A stretch of 64,000 nt of DNA from Caprimulgus europaeus (lineage: Eukaryota > Chordata > Aves > Caprimulgiformes > Caprimulgidae): NCBI GenBank assembly GCA_907165065.1, contig OU015530.1:53232465-53296464 (forward strand), in the 5' to 3' direction. Below the pieces are notes generated by a model. It was given only the letters and a program-made list of their open reading frames with translations, was not told the DNA's origin and did no database searches. The position numbers were made by a program, and so were the translations under genes. Positions 37,312 to 46,000 of the stretch are shown here, piece after piece. Each line of letters begins with the position of its first letter. Within the stretch, counting starts at the first letter, position 1.

Positions 37312-37526
37312 GCAGACAACAAGAGCAATGGCAGCTCTCAGAAACAACCTCTCAAATCTGCTATTTCATCCAGAGGTAAAGGAAGGGAGCAGGGGTTTTT
37401 TTGATTTTGATGAGGCGTAAGATGCAAGCAATATGTGCTTCCTAAAAGCCAATGACGGACTTTATGGTGTAAATGTAGAGATAAACTGCCTGTCAGCTTC
37501 CACAGAAGCACATACAACACCCATCA

Positions 37527-37811
37527 ATGAATATATATCCTGAAGGGCAAAAGAGGACCGAATCCACTGCTGGGTGCCACATTGATATGTGGGCTTGCTT
37601 TGGAGGACTACTTCTGGTGACAATCTTTTGGTTTGTTTCTCTAAAACACAAACACAGAGATAAAATATGTATTAATCCTAGATGCCTAGGCCAAAACCAA
37701 AACCTGTCAGGTAGAGATTGTTTGCGAGAATTAGAAGGGAAATGTCAAACTAGGCCCCATAGATATACTACTTATTTGCGAAAGTACATGCAGGCTTTTA
37801 TAAAGGTTTAG
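37527..37811 (+). pseudogene. protease-region remnant
   Basis: A 94-codon frame whose last third contains NLSGRDCLREL (37701-37733). This corresponds to the protease C-terminal (LLGRDWL-type) motif that precedes reverse transcriptase in Ty3/gypsy pol. The upstream part (a hydrophobic run at about residues 24-38) lies where the protease body should be, but the catalytic DTG is not identifiable. Sits between the knuckle and the RT pieces as expected. Confidence 0.6.
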
Positions 37812-37997
37812 AACGTTTAGAAGGGAGAATAATGGGGATTTATGCTCATGCTGAAATAGCTGCTAGTAGGGTTAGCTCTGCACATCCTTGGAGGAAGGAT
37901 TAAGGAGGGGTGTTGAAGGAGAGCATCATTCACAGATGTTCTTGTCTGCCTGGACTGCACTTCGAGTCCCTGTATTTGAACCAGAAAAAAAAAATTC

Positions 37998-38410
37998 TCT
38001 GTTGAAATTGTGCACAAAACCACAGTGAATCAAGTCTTTGGAGGAGACAAGCATCCTGTCCCTTGGACACAGACTGTCAGGGCAGGGCAAGGGGGGAGTT
38101 GAAAGCTTAGTGGAGTGGGTGCATAACAGTGATCTCTGCAGGCAGGGAGCACAGTGACGATCTGAATACCAGGACAGCAAAATAGACAATGAGAAGCCTT
38201 GGAGATCATCAAAGAACAAATGAAACATCACTGAAAGGGACCCTGTGTTTTACAGTGAGAAAAGGTGATGCCCTCAAGTACAAGAGAAGATGTTTCAGCC
38301 ACTGTGGGCATCGAGACTTCATAACCAGATATCTGCTCTCTCGTAAAACCAGAAGTGTTGTAAAATCAGAAGTGTAGTACCTGGGGTACCTGGTAGGCAG
38401 GGAAAGGATT
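37998..38410 (+). pseudogene. reverse-transcriptase remnant with palm deletion
   Basis: Two anchors flank a gap. At 37998-38063 one frame holds SVEIVHKTTVNQVFGGDKHP followed by VP, matching the RT fingers 'GDYK-TVNQ..DKYP-P' block. At 38366-38410 another holds SEV-stop-YLGYLVGRE, the thumb/connection 'EYLGH' block, interrupted by TAG at 38375. The spacing (about 320 bp) is shorter than I would expect (about 450-480 bp), and no YxDD-type catalytic motif is recognisable between them. Downstream, EDCDKSKKL (38591-38617) and an HFDP (38638-38649) fit the RT/RNase H connection. Polymerase function is destroyed. Confidence 0.8.
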
Positions 38411-38615
38411 TGTCCTATGGCTGTTCACTTGTGGCCTTTAACTAGGCCAGCCACCTGGGAGGCAAATAATTTATGAAATATACTTAAATTGTTTAAAAAT
38501 TATTATCAGAGTTGCTCTCAAATATTCAAATTCCTTTAGAGTCTCACATGAAAACCTGAGGTGACCTGGTACAATTGGAAAAATGCAGAGAGGATTGTGA
38601 CAAATCTAAAAAGCT

Positions 38616-38927
38616 ATGAGGTCATGGGAAGTGCTTTCCATTTTGACCCTTGCAAAGATCATCAGTGCCACATCTCCTGACATTTTGGTATGTAACACGA
38701 AGGCTATTGGAGGGTGGACAGATGGTTTCATCTTCAGGTCAGTGACTAGGGCAGAAAAGACTAAATTAGTTGATGAAAGAAAGCAAGTTGTTGTTCTGAG
38801 AATAAAACATCTCCATCACTGCCTAGATGGGAAGTATTTTATTTTCCTGGCAGATCATAGCCTACTTAAAGGATTCTTCCATGGAAAAAAAGGCAGGCTG
38901 GCCAATGTACCCAGCCAGCTGATCTGA
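38616..38927 (+). pseudogene. RNase H domain remnant (103-codon open piece)
   Basis: Within an uninterrupted frame, FIFRSVTRAEKTKLVDERKQ (38727-38786) matches the 'SRSLT-AEKNY--IEKEA' strand/helix of Ty3/gypsy RNase H. HHCLDGKYFIFLADHSLL (38811-38864) matches the 'F--YLYG--F-L-TDHK-L' segment. The catalytic Asp of the TDH motif is kept (GAT at 38853-38855), with Thr changed to Ala. The piece ends with GKKGRLANVPSQL. This is the best-preserved part of the element, and the open frame is likely chance survival. It is the strongest single evidence for the Ty3/gypsy call. Confidence 0.88.
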
Positions 38928-39064
38928 CATGTTTTATCCTTTTTTCGTGTAAGAAAATAGTCTGTAAACTGAAGGCTAAAGTATATGTCCTCCCTCTGGC
39001 AATGGGTGGTACTGCAGAGACTGAGTCATGCAAAAAGAGAAGATATCTCCTCCCCCAGCACAGG

Positions 39065-39184
39065 GAAGGGGTAGCTTGGACACAGCACATGCTGTACACA
39101 CAATACACTCTGTTTTACACTGAGAGGCCAAGAAGTATATCAAATGTACAGGGAATTTTTTACCTAAAATCTCTGTGGAGGTGA
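39065..39184 (+). pseudogene. RNase H / integrase linker remnant
   Basis: Inside the frame ending at 39184 the residues AWTQHMLYTQYTLFYTERPR, then SISNVQGIFYLKSL correspond to the 'RW---LS-Y-Y-I-YRPG---SNADGLSRLPL' tail that ends the RNase H region in this family. About 130 bp between this and the ADH anchor does not fit the family and may be an insertion. Confidence 0.7.
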
Positions 39185-39449
39185 TAAGGACCTGAGCAGT
39201 CCATTAACATGGTTTCTTGCAAGAGCTGTGTCCTCCTGCCCCTCCTCAGGATCACTAGGATCAGCATGTGGGATTGACCTCTCCTGATTTAAAAATTCCT
39301 GCTGTGGGACATATACACCCAAAAGATCAGTGATGTCCCTGGTGACCTCAGCAACCTCCACTGCCATCCCTAGAGAGACGAAACCAGCTGTGGTTGTGCA
39401 GAAACAACCCCTAGAGATTGTGGATGTTGAAAAGCAATGAGAGTGAACA

Positions 39450-39790
39450 TGCTGAAGACTTTCAGAGCAAGGATGGACTTAAATGTGCTCAAGTATTTTA
39501 ATATAATCCAGCTTCAAATGGCATATCGGAGAGCTGCTAGAAAGGGAGTGTGAAGGAGATGATTAATGGGAGCTTGGAAAAAGATCCAGATAGATTTCTT
39601 TTGAACTATGCCTCAAATTACAATGGATGTGAGCTTGGCCTAGCTGTTGATGAGCAGGAAGATAACACTCATTTGGCCTTAATCTATTGCGTCCCAGGAG
39701 AAGAAATAAAGCTACCCTCTTAAATACAAACCACTCGCTTTCATGCAAAGGATGAGTACTGTGTAAAGACCATCCACATAAAAATGCCAG
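39450..39790 (+). pseudogene. integrase C-terminal half remnant
   Basis: EDFQSKDGLKCAQVF (39454-39498) then, after a TAA, YNPASNGISES (39502-39534) match the integrase core around the 'HPASNGLAER' motif next to the catalytic Glu. The same frame, past a TAG at 39538, gives GSVKEMINGSLEKDPDRFLL and NY (to 39609), matching the helix after it. A frame change leads to TMDVSLA-stop-LLMSRK (39620-39661), matching the 'TTG-SPAELLMGRK' block; RFHAKDEYCVK near 39736-39768 fits the start of the C-terminal domain. The HHCC zinc finger and first two acidic residues are missing (roughly 500 bp fewer than expected since the linker). Confidence 0.82.
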
Positions 39791-39800
39791 TAGCTGACAG

Positions 39801-41020
39801 TGTACATTATCTCTGGGTAGTGCCTCAAAGTAATTGGACTCTTTCGAGTTAAGTGGTGGCTGAGGCTTAAGATCCTATCAAGACAATGTGTCTACTGAAA
39901 GATGTTTAAATGTTGGAGCTTGGATCCCTCTTGCATGAAGGAGCTGAGGCCAGGAGATGTGTGTGTGTATACTGCTTGGGCATGAGATAGAGGCACCTTC
40001 TCAATTCCTTGGCTGCACAAGGGTAATACCTCTGCCATGTGAAGGAGAGGACGTGAGTGTTATAAAGAACAGGTATGAAATAGGTGACATGAAAGAGCCT
40101 CTGATTTTTAACATAATGCATATGAGCTTTAGTTAACAATCTCGGTTGTTAATGCAACTGAGGGATAGAATAAAGACATCACAGAAGTGTTAATGTCTTA
40201 TCTGGGGCATTATGGGATGCAACATCTTCATTTGTTGTTTTCTGCAGCTCTGTGATAAACAAGGCAGCAGGTTCCCACCTGCAGTGCTGTGAGCAGAGTG
40301 TTTGGTTTTCTTCAGCCAGTCTCTTTGCTCAAGGAATTTTTTTTTCCCCCTCTTTGGTTAAAGCCCCGAGGAGCCTGATCCTTCTTGGGTAAACTCTTTC
40401 CTTGGATGTATGAAGTTATTTCCTTTTACTCTTTTTTCTTTGTTTTAGGCAGAGCAAATGAGAAAGGCTGGCCCAAAACCTGAGTTAGTCTGGAAGACTT
40501 TTATCTGCTCCCCCGAGGTGCATCAGTCAGTGCAGTAGCCCTGGGGAAATATTTGCAATGGCGTGGGTGCCAGAAGCATGCCATAACATGATGAGTCCTG
40601 GTTTTGAGCCTGTGAACTCTGTTGGTGGAAGATATAAGGACCCAAGCAGGAAAGCTGAGCTAATCTGCTGATGGAGACAGGGAGCTAAGTGGAGTTTCCT
40701 CTTGCTTCCATCCTCATGTCCACACCAGCTCCTTCCACTGGGCAGAGAGGTCAAGAAGAATGTGCAATGGAAAAGCTTGAGAGAAAAGTCACATTGAGCT
40801 GGTTTGTGTTTTCAGCAGCAATAAAGGAACCCCCAGCCCAGTCAGTTGTCCAGCTGTGAGTGTGGAGCAAGGTGTGTGCTCATGCATGGGCAGGGGCAGT
40901 GTGGGACCTCAGCCTCTTTGCCAACACCTTTTAAACCTGAACATGAGAAAGTGCAGTTTGTCTTAGCAGCTGCTTTTTGGAGTTGTCTCTGGCTGTCATT
41001 TTGGGGGAGGGACGGGGGCA
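39801..41020. other. non-coding sequence right of the retrotransposon fossil
   Basis: No 3' LTR recognised. A strong pyrimidine tract plus TTTTAG ending at 40448 precedes a 29-codon stretch, discussed as a possible exon in the findings. Otherwise nothing seen. Confidence 0.4.
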
Positions 41021-41470
41021 GGGAAATAGGTTTGGGTGGCAGATGGTGTTAAACAGGAAGGGAGGCAGTGTTTGTTTGCAAACATGGCGAGGTGTCATTC
41101 CATTATTGCCCGGCGCTCTTGACAAAATCAGTGTGGGAGCTTTCTGCCAGCTACCGCAGCCCTGCAACGCTGTGCGGCAGATGAATCAACGCCAACCAGG
41201 GAACAGGTCCTTGCCCCAAAAGTCCTCCCTGGGAGTGTGACAAGCAGGAGCAAACGTGGCAGAGATTTGCTGCCAGGCACGAACGAGGATGGTGGCACCC
41301 CGTATTTCAAGGCTATTGCAGGGTGCCGACAGCATGCCTCCAGCCAGCCTGCGCCTCTAGCTGCTTGTTTCTCCCCCTCGCCATCCTTGGAGATGGAGTG
41401 ATATCTGCAGGGAGAGAGAAACGTCGCCAGCCAACGTGCTGGGAGGAGGCAGCTCATGTCTCACTGCACC
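41021..41470. other. locally CpG-enriched segment
   Basis: Roughly 19 CpG dinucleotides in about 450 bases by eye, in sequence of high G+C, against a CpG-poor background in most of the window. Too weak and short to call a CpG island; no TATA, initiator or open frame of interest is attached. It may simply be a GC-rich unmethylated patch or recent sequence. Confidence 0.35.
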
Positions 41471-42171
41471 CACACAGCGGGTTTTAGGCGTTTGGGATGA
41501 GTGCTCAGCTCCTGTGTCTCACCCCATCCCCGTGGCAGGGAGCAGGGCTGTGGAGGGATGTCAGTCATAGCCCCTCAGCAGTGGCACAAAAGAGGAAGCG
41601 CTCATGTCCACAACTATGGTAGGTCCTCACCAGGACGAAGCCCTGCTGCAGATGCCAATAGAGACCCTGCCTGCATGGGGAGCACCTTGCACCCTTAGCA
41701 CCCATCTGGACATGCAGCTGCTGAAGCCTCTGCACCCTTTGCACATAAGGAATAGCTCTTGACAGCTCCTACAGACCAAGTCTGGAGTCTCAGGAGTTTG
41801 GAGTGTTTAGGAAAGTCAGCTTTGCCATGATCACAAGTTTATTGATGGCGGGATTGGGAAGGATGCTGGCGGTTTTAGCCTCCCTTGTAAGTCCCTGTGT
41901 CGCACTCACCCTGGTGCGGTGTTGATGGGTTTCAACTCACCATTCCCAGTGCCAGATGTGGGCAGTGAGAGGGACCCAGCAATGACGTGCTGAGCCTGGG
42001 GCTGTTGGCAGCTCCCTGCCTGCAGCCCCATGGCATGGTGGGCACTGGGAAGTTAAAACCCTACTAAGACTGGGGCTGCAGCCAAGGCTGCAGGGACTGA
42101 ATGGGTTAAGGACCAAAGGAGAGATGGCAGCTTTCATAAGTGTCCTCTTAAGCCATAAAAGATCGTCTTCC

Positions 42172-42173
<2 letters not shown>
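41471..42173. other. non-coding sequence, nothing recognised
   Basis: GC-moderate sequence; small opposing frames only. Confidence 0.4.
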
Positions 42174-42204
<31 letters not shown>

Positions 42205-42248
42205 CAAAAACAAAAAACCACAACAAAAACAAACACAAAAAAACAAAC
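42174..42248. repeat. T19-A12 junction followed by (CAAAA)-like run
   Basis: Nineteen T are followed immediately by twelve A, giving a perfect 24-base palindrome (T12A12), then a C/A-only tract (AACAAAAACAAAAAACCACAAC and onwards) to about 42248. The T/A switch can extrude as a hairpin and is a likely replication-slippage and sequencing-error site. Confidence 0.95.
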
Positions 42249-42799
42249 CCTGGTGTTTTAGGACGTTGCTGCTTGTGCTTCTCCTTTCTTCTCCTGATGG
42301 GAAAGCCAGGATTGATGACTCAGAAATTGCTAAAAACATCACGCTCAGCACTGCCACAATCAGGAGACTGGCTTAAAAACCATGAGATTTCTACCAAAGG
42401 GAAATCAATTCTTTTCCCTTGTCCTCTGATGTTTTTGACACAGAGGTCATTCCTTAGTCCTCAGCTCTGAGAAACGCGCTGTTCTATTTTGGTTTGGTTT
42501 TTGCTTTTTTTTTTTAATGGAAAACGGGGTTTCATCTTGTCTCCAGAAAGAAGGGCTTGAGCACAGTACCAAGTCTTGTGCGTCTCCCATGGAAAACGTG
42601 AGCGCTACCCACATCCGAATATAGGAAATACCAGGAAGGAGGAATACAAACACCCAACTCTGCACCATTAGCTCTTATATGAATATTAATGACCAACGCA
42701 CCGCTGCAGTGAGTCAAGGTCTGGAGAGCCAGGTTGTCTCCAGATCCTGTGACCACTTGCCAACAGGAAAAATGAGTGAACTTTCACTGGCTGTTTTTC

Positions 42800-43380
42800 A
42801 GGGCTGGATATTGTACTTTAATGAAGAATCAGCGGGCAACTAGCTGGAAAATAACTGGACCTTTAACAGCCTTGGTGCTTAATTTACCATGTACTTTTTC
42901 TTACGTTCTCCCTTTCATTGCTGATATTATATCAGCATGGCTGCCTCTCTGACATGGGTTTTATTCAAATATTGCTGTTTCATCTCGCCTCTGCTCCTCA
43001 CCCTGCTTCCCTGGGCTACTTCACCGGGTCTGCCTCACCTGTCAGAGCAGCCCATCACTGCCTCCTCAATCACAGCCCATTAGGAAAGACTGCACACAGG
43101 ACATCTCCATCTCTGTGCTCATACCAAGCTCCAAATGCCAGCTCCTCCATCGGATTCGGAGCTGGTGACAACACTATCGAGCCCACCCGGCCTTGGCGGA
43201 GGGGGCTGTGCATGGCGGCTGTTTGGATGGAGTCATTTAAATCTGTGATTTATGTGTTCTTCACACTTTAATTGCATCGAGGAATCTCTCACTCTGGCAG
43301 TGTCTAATCTCTCGACATTTCACATGCTCTGCCTGCGCGGTGTCAGAAGATGAATAGCCCATTCATATGGGGAGTGCTTC
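42800..43380. promoter_or_regulatory. weak candidate conserved non-coding element
   Basis: Repeat-free stretch with several CpGs between 43021 and 43350 (for example CCATCGGATTCGGAGC at 43148-43163 and ACTATCGAGCCCACCCGGCC at 43172-43191) beside AT-rich motifs such as AGTCATTTAAATCTGTGATT (43231-43250). Retained CpGs in old sequence can indicate constraint. A 117-codon frame (42918-43271) overlaps but is not protein-like. Confidence 0.22.
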
Positions 43381-43930
43381 ACATCCAGATATGCTGACTT
43401 ACAATGCTGATAGACTGGAGCAAGAGATGAAGGATAGTGGCAGGGACTGGGTAACTTGTTGTGCCTACCAAACCTCATTGGTTCAGAAATAAAATGCACC
43501 GTGTTTATCTGTAAATGATGGCATTTTCACACACATGGATTTTTCCTTACATCTTCTAGCAGATCTCCTCCCTATTTGCTTGTCTCTAAACAAGCTGCAA
43601 AGCATATTTTTGCCTTTAGGGTTTGCAGGGTGGTGCTCCCACAGCCAGCTTTGGCAGAACAGACTGTTGAGGAAACCTGAAAGATCTCTTTAGAATATGT
43701 ATGTGAGTATTGTTACTATTTGGCACTGAATCTGTCACCTGAAATGCCTGAGATTTTCTTAATGGTGCATGTACATTTTGCTGGCTCCTTTTCTCTGCTC
43801 TCCTTAAAATACATTTGTTCTTTAATATTGTCAGGCTGAGGTCCTCCATTTATTTTTTTGGCATTGTAACAAATAGGAAGAGACCACACCATACCCATCA
43901 GACAGAGTGGGAGGAAAAAGGTGACTTTAT

Positions 43931-44020
43931 CCTCATTTGAGGAACTAACAGATTAAATAATTTGCTCAAGGTCATACAGAAAGTCTTTATCATCAGATCA
44001 GGGAATTGAAACCCTGGTCT
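43931..44020 (-). repeat. fossil MIR-like SINE
   Basis: The plus strand reads CCTCATTTGAGGAACTAACA, GATTAAATAATTTGCTCAAG, GTCATACAGAAAGTCT and GGGAATTGAAACCCTGGTCT. That is the reverse complement of a tRNA-derived SINE from the '..AGACCTGGGTTCGAATCCC' box-B-like segment through '..CTTGGGCAAGTCACTTAATC' to the 'CTCAGTTTCC' block. Spacing agrees with MIR. It is the clearest SINE fossil in the window. Confidence 0.65.
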
Positions 44021-45109
44021 TTTTTTTTTCAGAGTTTTGATCATAGGACAAGTTTTATCATCCTGATCTGTTATACTTCCATACTGAAATATATTACTTC
44101 CCTCTAGAACAGGTAAAACTTCCTTACAAAGGATATTTGTAAGAAATGTTTCCCTATCCAGTCAACAAATCCTCTGTGAGTGACTCCTGATTTTCTTCTG
44201 TAATTTGTGTATTTGCAATGAAGAGTTTAAATAAATGAAGGAGTTCATCTGTATTGAGATGTGATACAGCACTGGCAAGAATGGTCATATCAGACAAGTT
44301 TAAGTTAATAAATAGATAAAAAGAAGCACAAATGAGAAGTTGGCTGATCTGAAATCCTGATGCTTGTAAATCAACAAACGTGAATGTCCGGCTGAGGAAG
44401 GAGTAGAAGGGAATGTGTCTCCCTGAAATTGCAATGTCCTGTTTATTCCGACTACCCAAATTAGAGGTAGTAAATTTTATTTGATTGCCTAATAAATGCT
44501 AAGTTAATTGGACAAAAGAGGAGCAGATTTGGCAGAGTTTGAGACTTAGCCTAGTGCAGTGCCCTGTCTGGCTAGTATTGGTTAAAGGGGTCTCCTGCAC
44601 AACTACTCCTTGGTGATTGAGTCTCTCCATTAATTTTCAGTCTGGAGGCTTTCTGTCCTGCTTATATAAAAATTTTTGGAATTTTGGAAACATTCCTGAG
44701 AGAGGAAGATTAGTTTTGGCCCACTAATCTTGAAGTCTGAGGTCAGGAAACAGAGCACAGTGATGGGATCACAAAGGAGAGGTGGTTCTTCCATTTCAGC
44801 TGCAATCTTATGAAGCACTTATAGCATGAAAGAGTGATGCAATTTACATGTGTTTGAGTAGTCATATAAGTGAAAGGCAGGAAGAGAGGCCTTTCTGCCA
44901 TAACCCAGGTGTGGACCAGGGGAAGTTGTGTGTTTTAAGCTGTCAGAGATGGGAAGCTCTCTTCACTCTAACCCAGTGGATGCAATTATGTTTGTTTTCC
45001 TGGCCGTATCTCTCTGCCTCTAGGTGATCTGTCTTGGAAATGTTGACCAAATACAGTTCAAATTATATTTTTCTTCTTATGAGAACATATGAAGGTATGA
45101 AAATCTGGA
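44021..45109. other. non-coding sequence, nothing recognised
   Basis: AT-rich; a 101-codon minus frame (44154-44459) shows no domain or repeat resemblance. Confidence 0.4.
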
Positions 45110-45142
45110 TTTTTTTTTTTAATTTTTTTTAATTTTTTTTAA
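45110..45142. repeat. three-unit AATTTTTTTT tandem
   Basis: A run of about eleven T is followed by two exact AATTTTTTTT units and AA. A simple A/T tract produced by slippage. Confidence 0.9.
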
Positions 45143-45317
45143 CATGGAAGTCTCAGTTGGAAGTCTTGGCCTGTGTTTGAATTGACAAACAAATAACTGT
45201 CTTTAAAAGCAGGGATGGGGCTTGGAAATGGATCTAACAGTAAGATTGATTGTTTATAATTTCAACGAGTAACATGATGAGATGCCGTCTACTTTAATTT
45301 CCACTAATTTGGCAAGT

Positions 45318-45480
45318 TACTGGAGTAACTCTTGGTCCAGATTTTCAGAAGAACTTGGAGGCTTTTGAGCATGTCTGCAAATCTGGCTCTTATTTTAGGT
45401 GTCTAAATGAGAATCAAACACTTGTAAAATAATCTAGCCCAGTTGTGGGTGCTGAGCACTTAGAAATCTGGCCTTCAGCT
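45318..45480 (+). repeat. old amniote repeat, decayed copy
   Basis: TACTGGAGTAACTCTTGGTC and CAGATTTTCAGAAG at the left, and GTGGGTGCTGAGCACTTAGA, AATCTGGCCTTCAG at the right. These are phrases I recall from the reptile/bird repeat containing '..GGAGTAACTCC..GGGTGCTCAGCACCTCTGAAAATCAGGCC'. A few blocks are clear, the middle is not. Confidence 0.4.
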
Positions 45481-45599
45481 CTCAAGAAAATCTGGCTGCT
45501 GACATGTTTTAGGACTGAGAAAATCATGGCTGGAACATCAAGCCAAAGGAAACTATTTGTCTTGTAATGACAGGGTTGAGAGGTAGATGATATTCTTTT

Positions 45600-46000
45600 A
45601 AATAAGTACAGTACCTAGGTCTGGATGATCTCTGCTTCCAATGAGATGAGGATATAAAGACATTGGTAATGAGATTCATTACAGCAGCTTTCTAATCTCT
45701 TTCGCTACAAAATACATTACATTTGGAATTTAACTGTGTGTGCAGCACACCAGGTGGCCAAGCTGCTTTTACTGGGAGAAAATAAAGAAGCTGAAATGCA
45801 CTGCGATATAGTGCTCTTAATGCCTAATAATGTCATAGAGGAAGAAGTATGTTCTTGCTCTCTGTTGCTGATGACTGCCGAGCGAAGCACATGTTATACA
45901 AAGTCACATATGCTGGAGAATAACGCTGCTGCGGGAGCCCTTAGCTCACTGGTATGTGACACTGCAATGTGATTAGGAAAGAAATTACATACTGGAAAAG
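45600..46000. promoter_or_regulatory. candidate conserved non-coding element
   Basis: Dense, repeat-free sequence with TGGTAATGAGATTCATTACA (45664-45683, an inverted pair of TAATGA/TCATTA), ATACATTACATTTGGAATTT, CTCTTAATGCCTAATAATGT (45813-45832) and retained CpGs (TGCCGAGCGAAGC, 45876-45888). A 78-codon open frame (45736-45972) runs through it but has no recognisable protein features. Enhancer-like texture; untested. Confidence 0.28.

Larger units (their letters stand above)
36670..39800 (+). mobile_element. Ty3/gypsy LTR-retrotransposon fossil (gag-pol interior)
   Basis: A decayed interior of a Ty3/gypsy element, all on the plus strand with domains in canonical order: gag capsid (36694-37029), zinc-knuckle (37228-37311), protease end (37704-37733), reverse transcriptase (37998-38410), RNase H (38724-38879), RNase H/integrase linker (39065-39170) and integrase (39450-39790). 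Each part was recognised by several short matches in one local frame; stops and frame changes separate them, so nothing here can be translated as a working protein. The family interior is normally about 4.5 kb, so about a third is missing, notably the RT catalytic loop and the integrase zinc finger and first catalytic acids. The gag style (VAEYVAEL) and integrase points to the group annotated as K02A2.6-like, near Mag. No LTRs, primer-binding site or polypurine tract could be recognised. Part entries follow. Confidence 0.88.

Noticed and set aside
38250-38380. Cys/His-rich phrase CFSHCGHRDF first read as a gag zinc knuckle
   Set aside because: Its position just before the YLG thumb anchor places it in reverse transcriptase, and a better knuckle candidate lies at 37228-37311 in the right order.
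39164-39367. 67-codon minus-strand frame over the retrotransposon fossil
   Set aside because: Shadow frame on the opposite strand of the Ty3 remnant.
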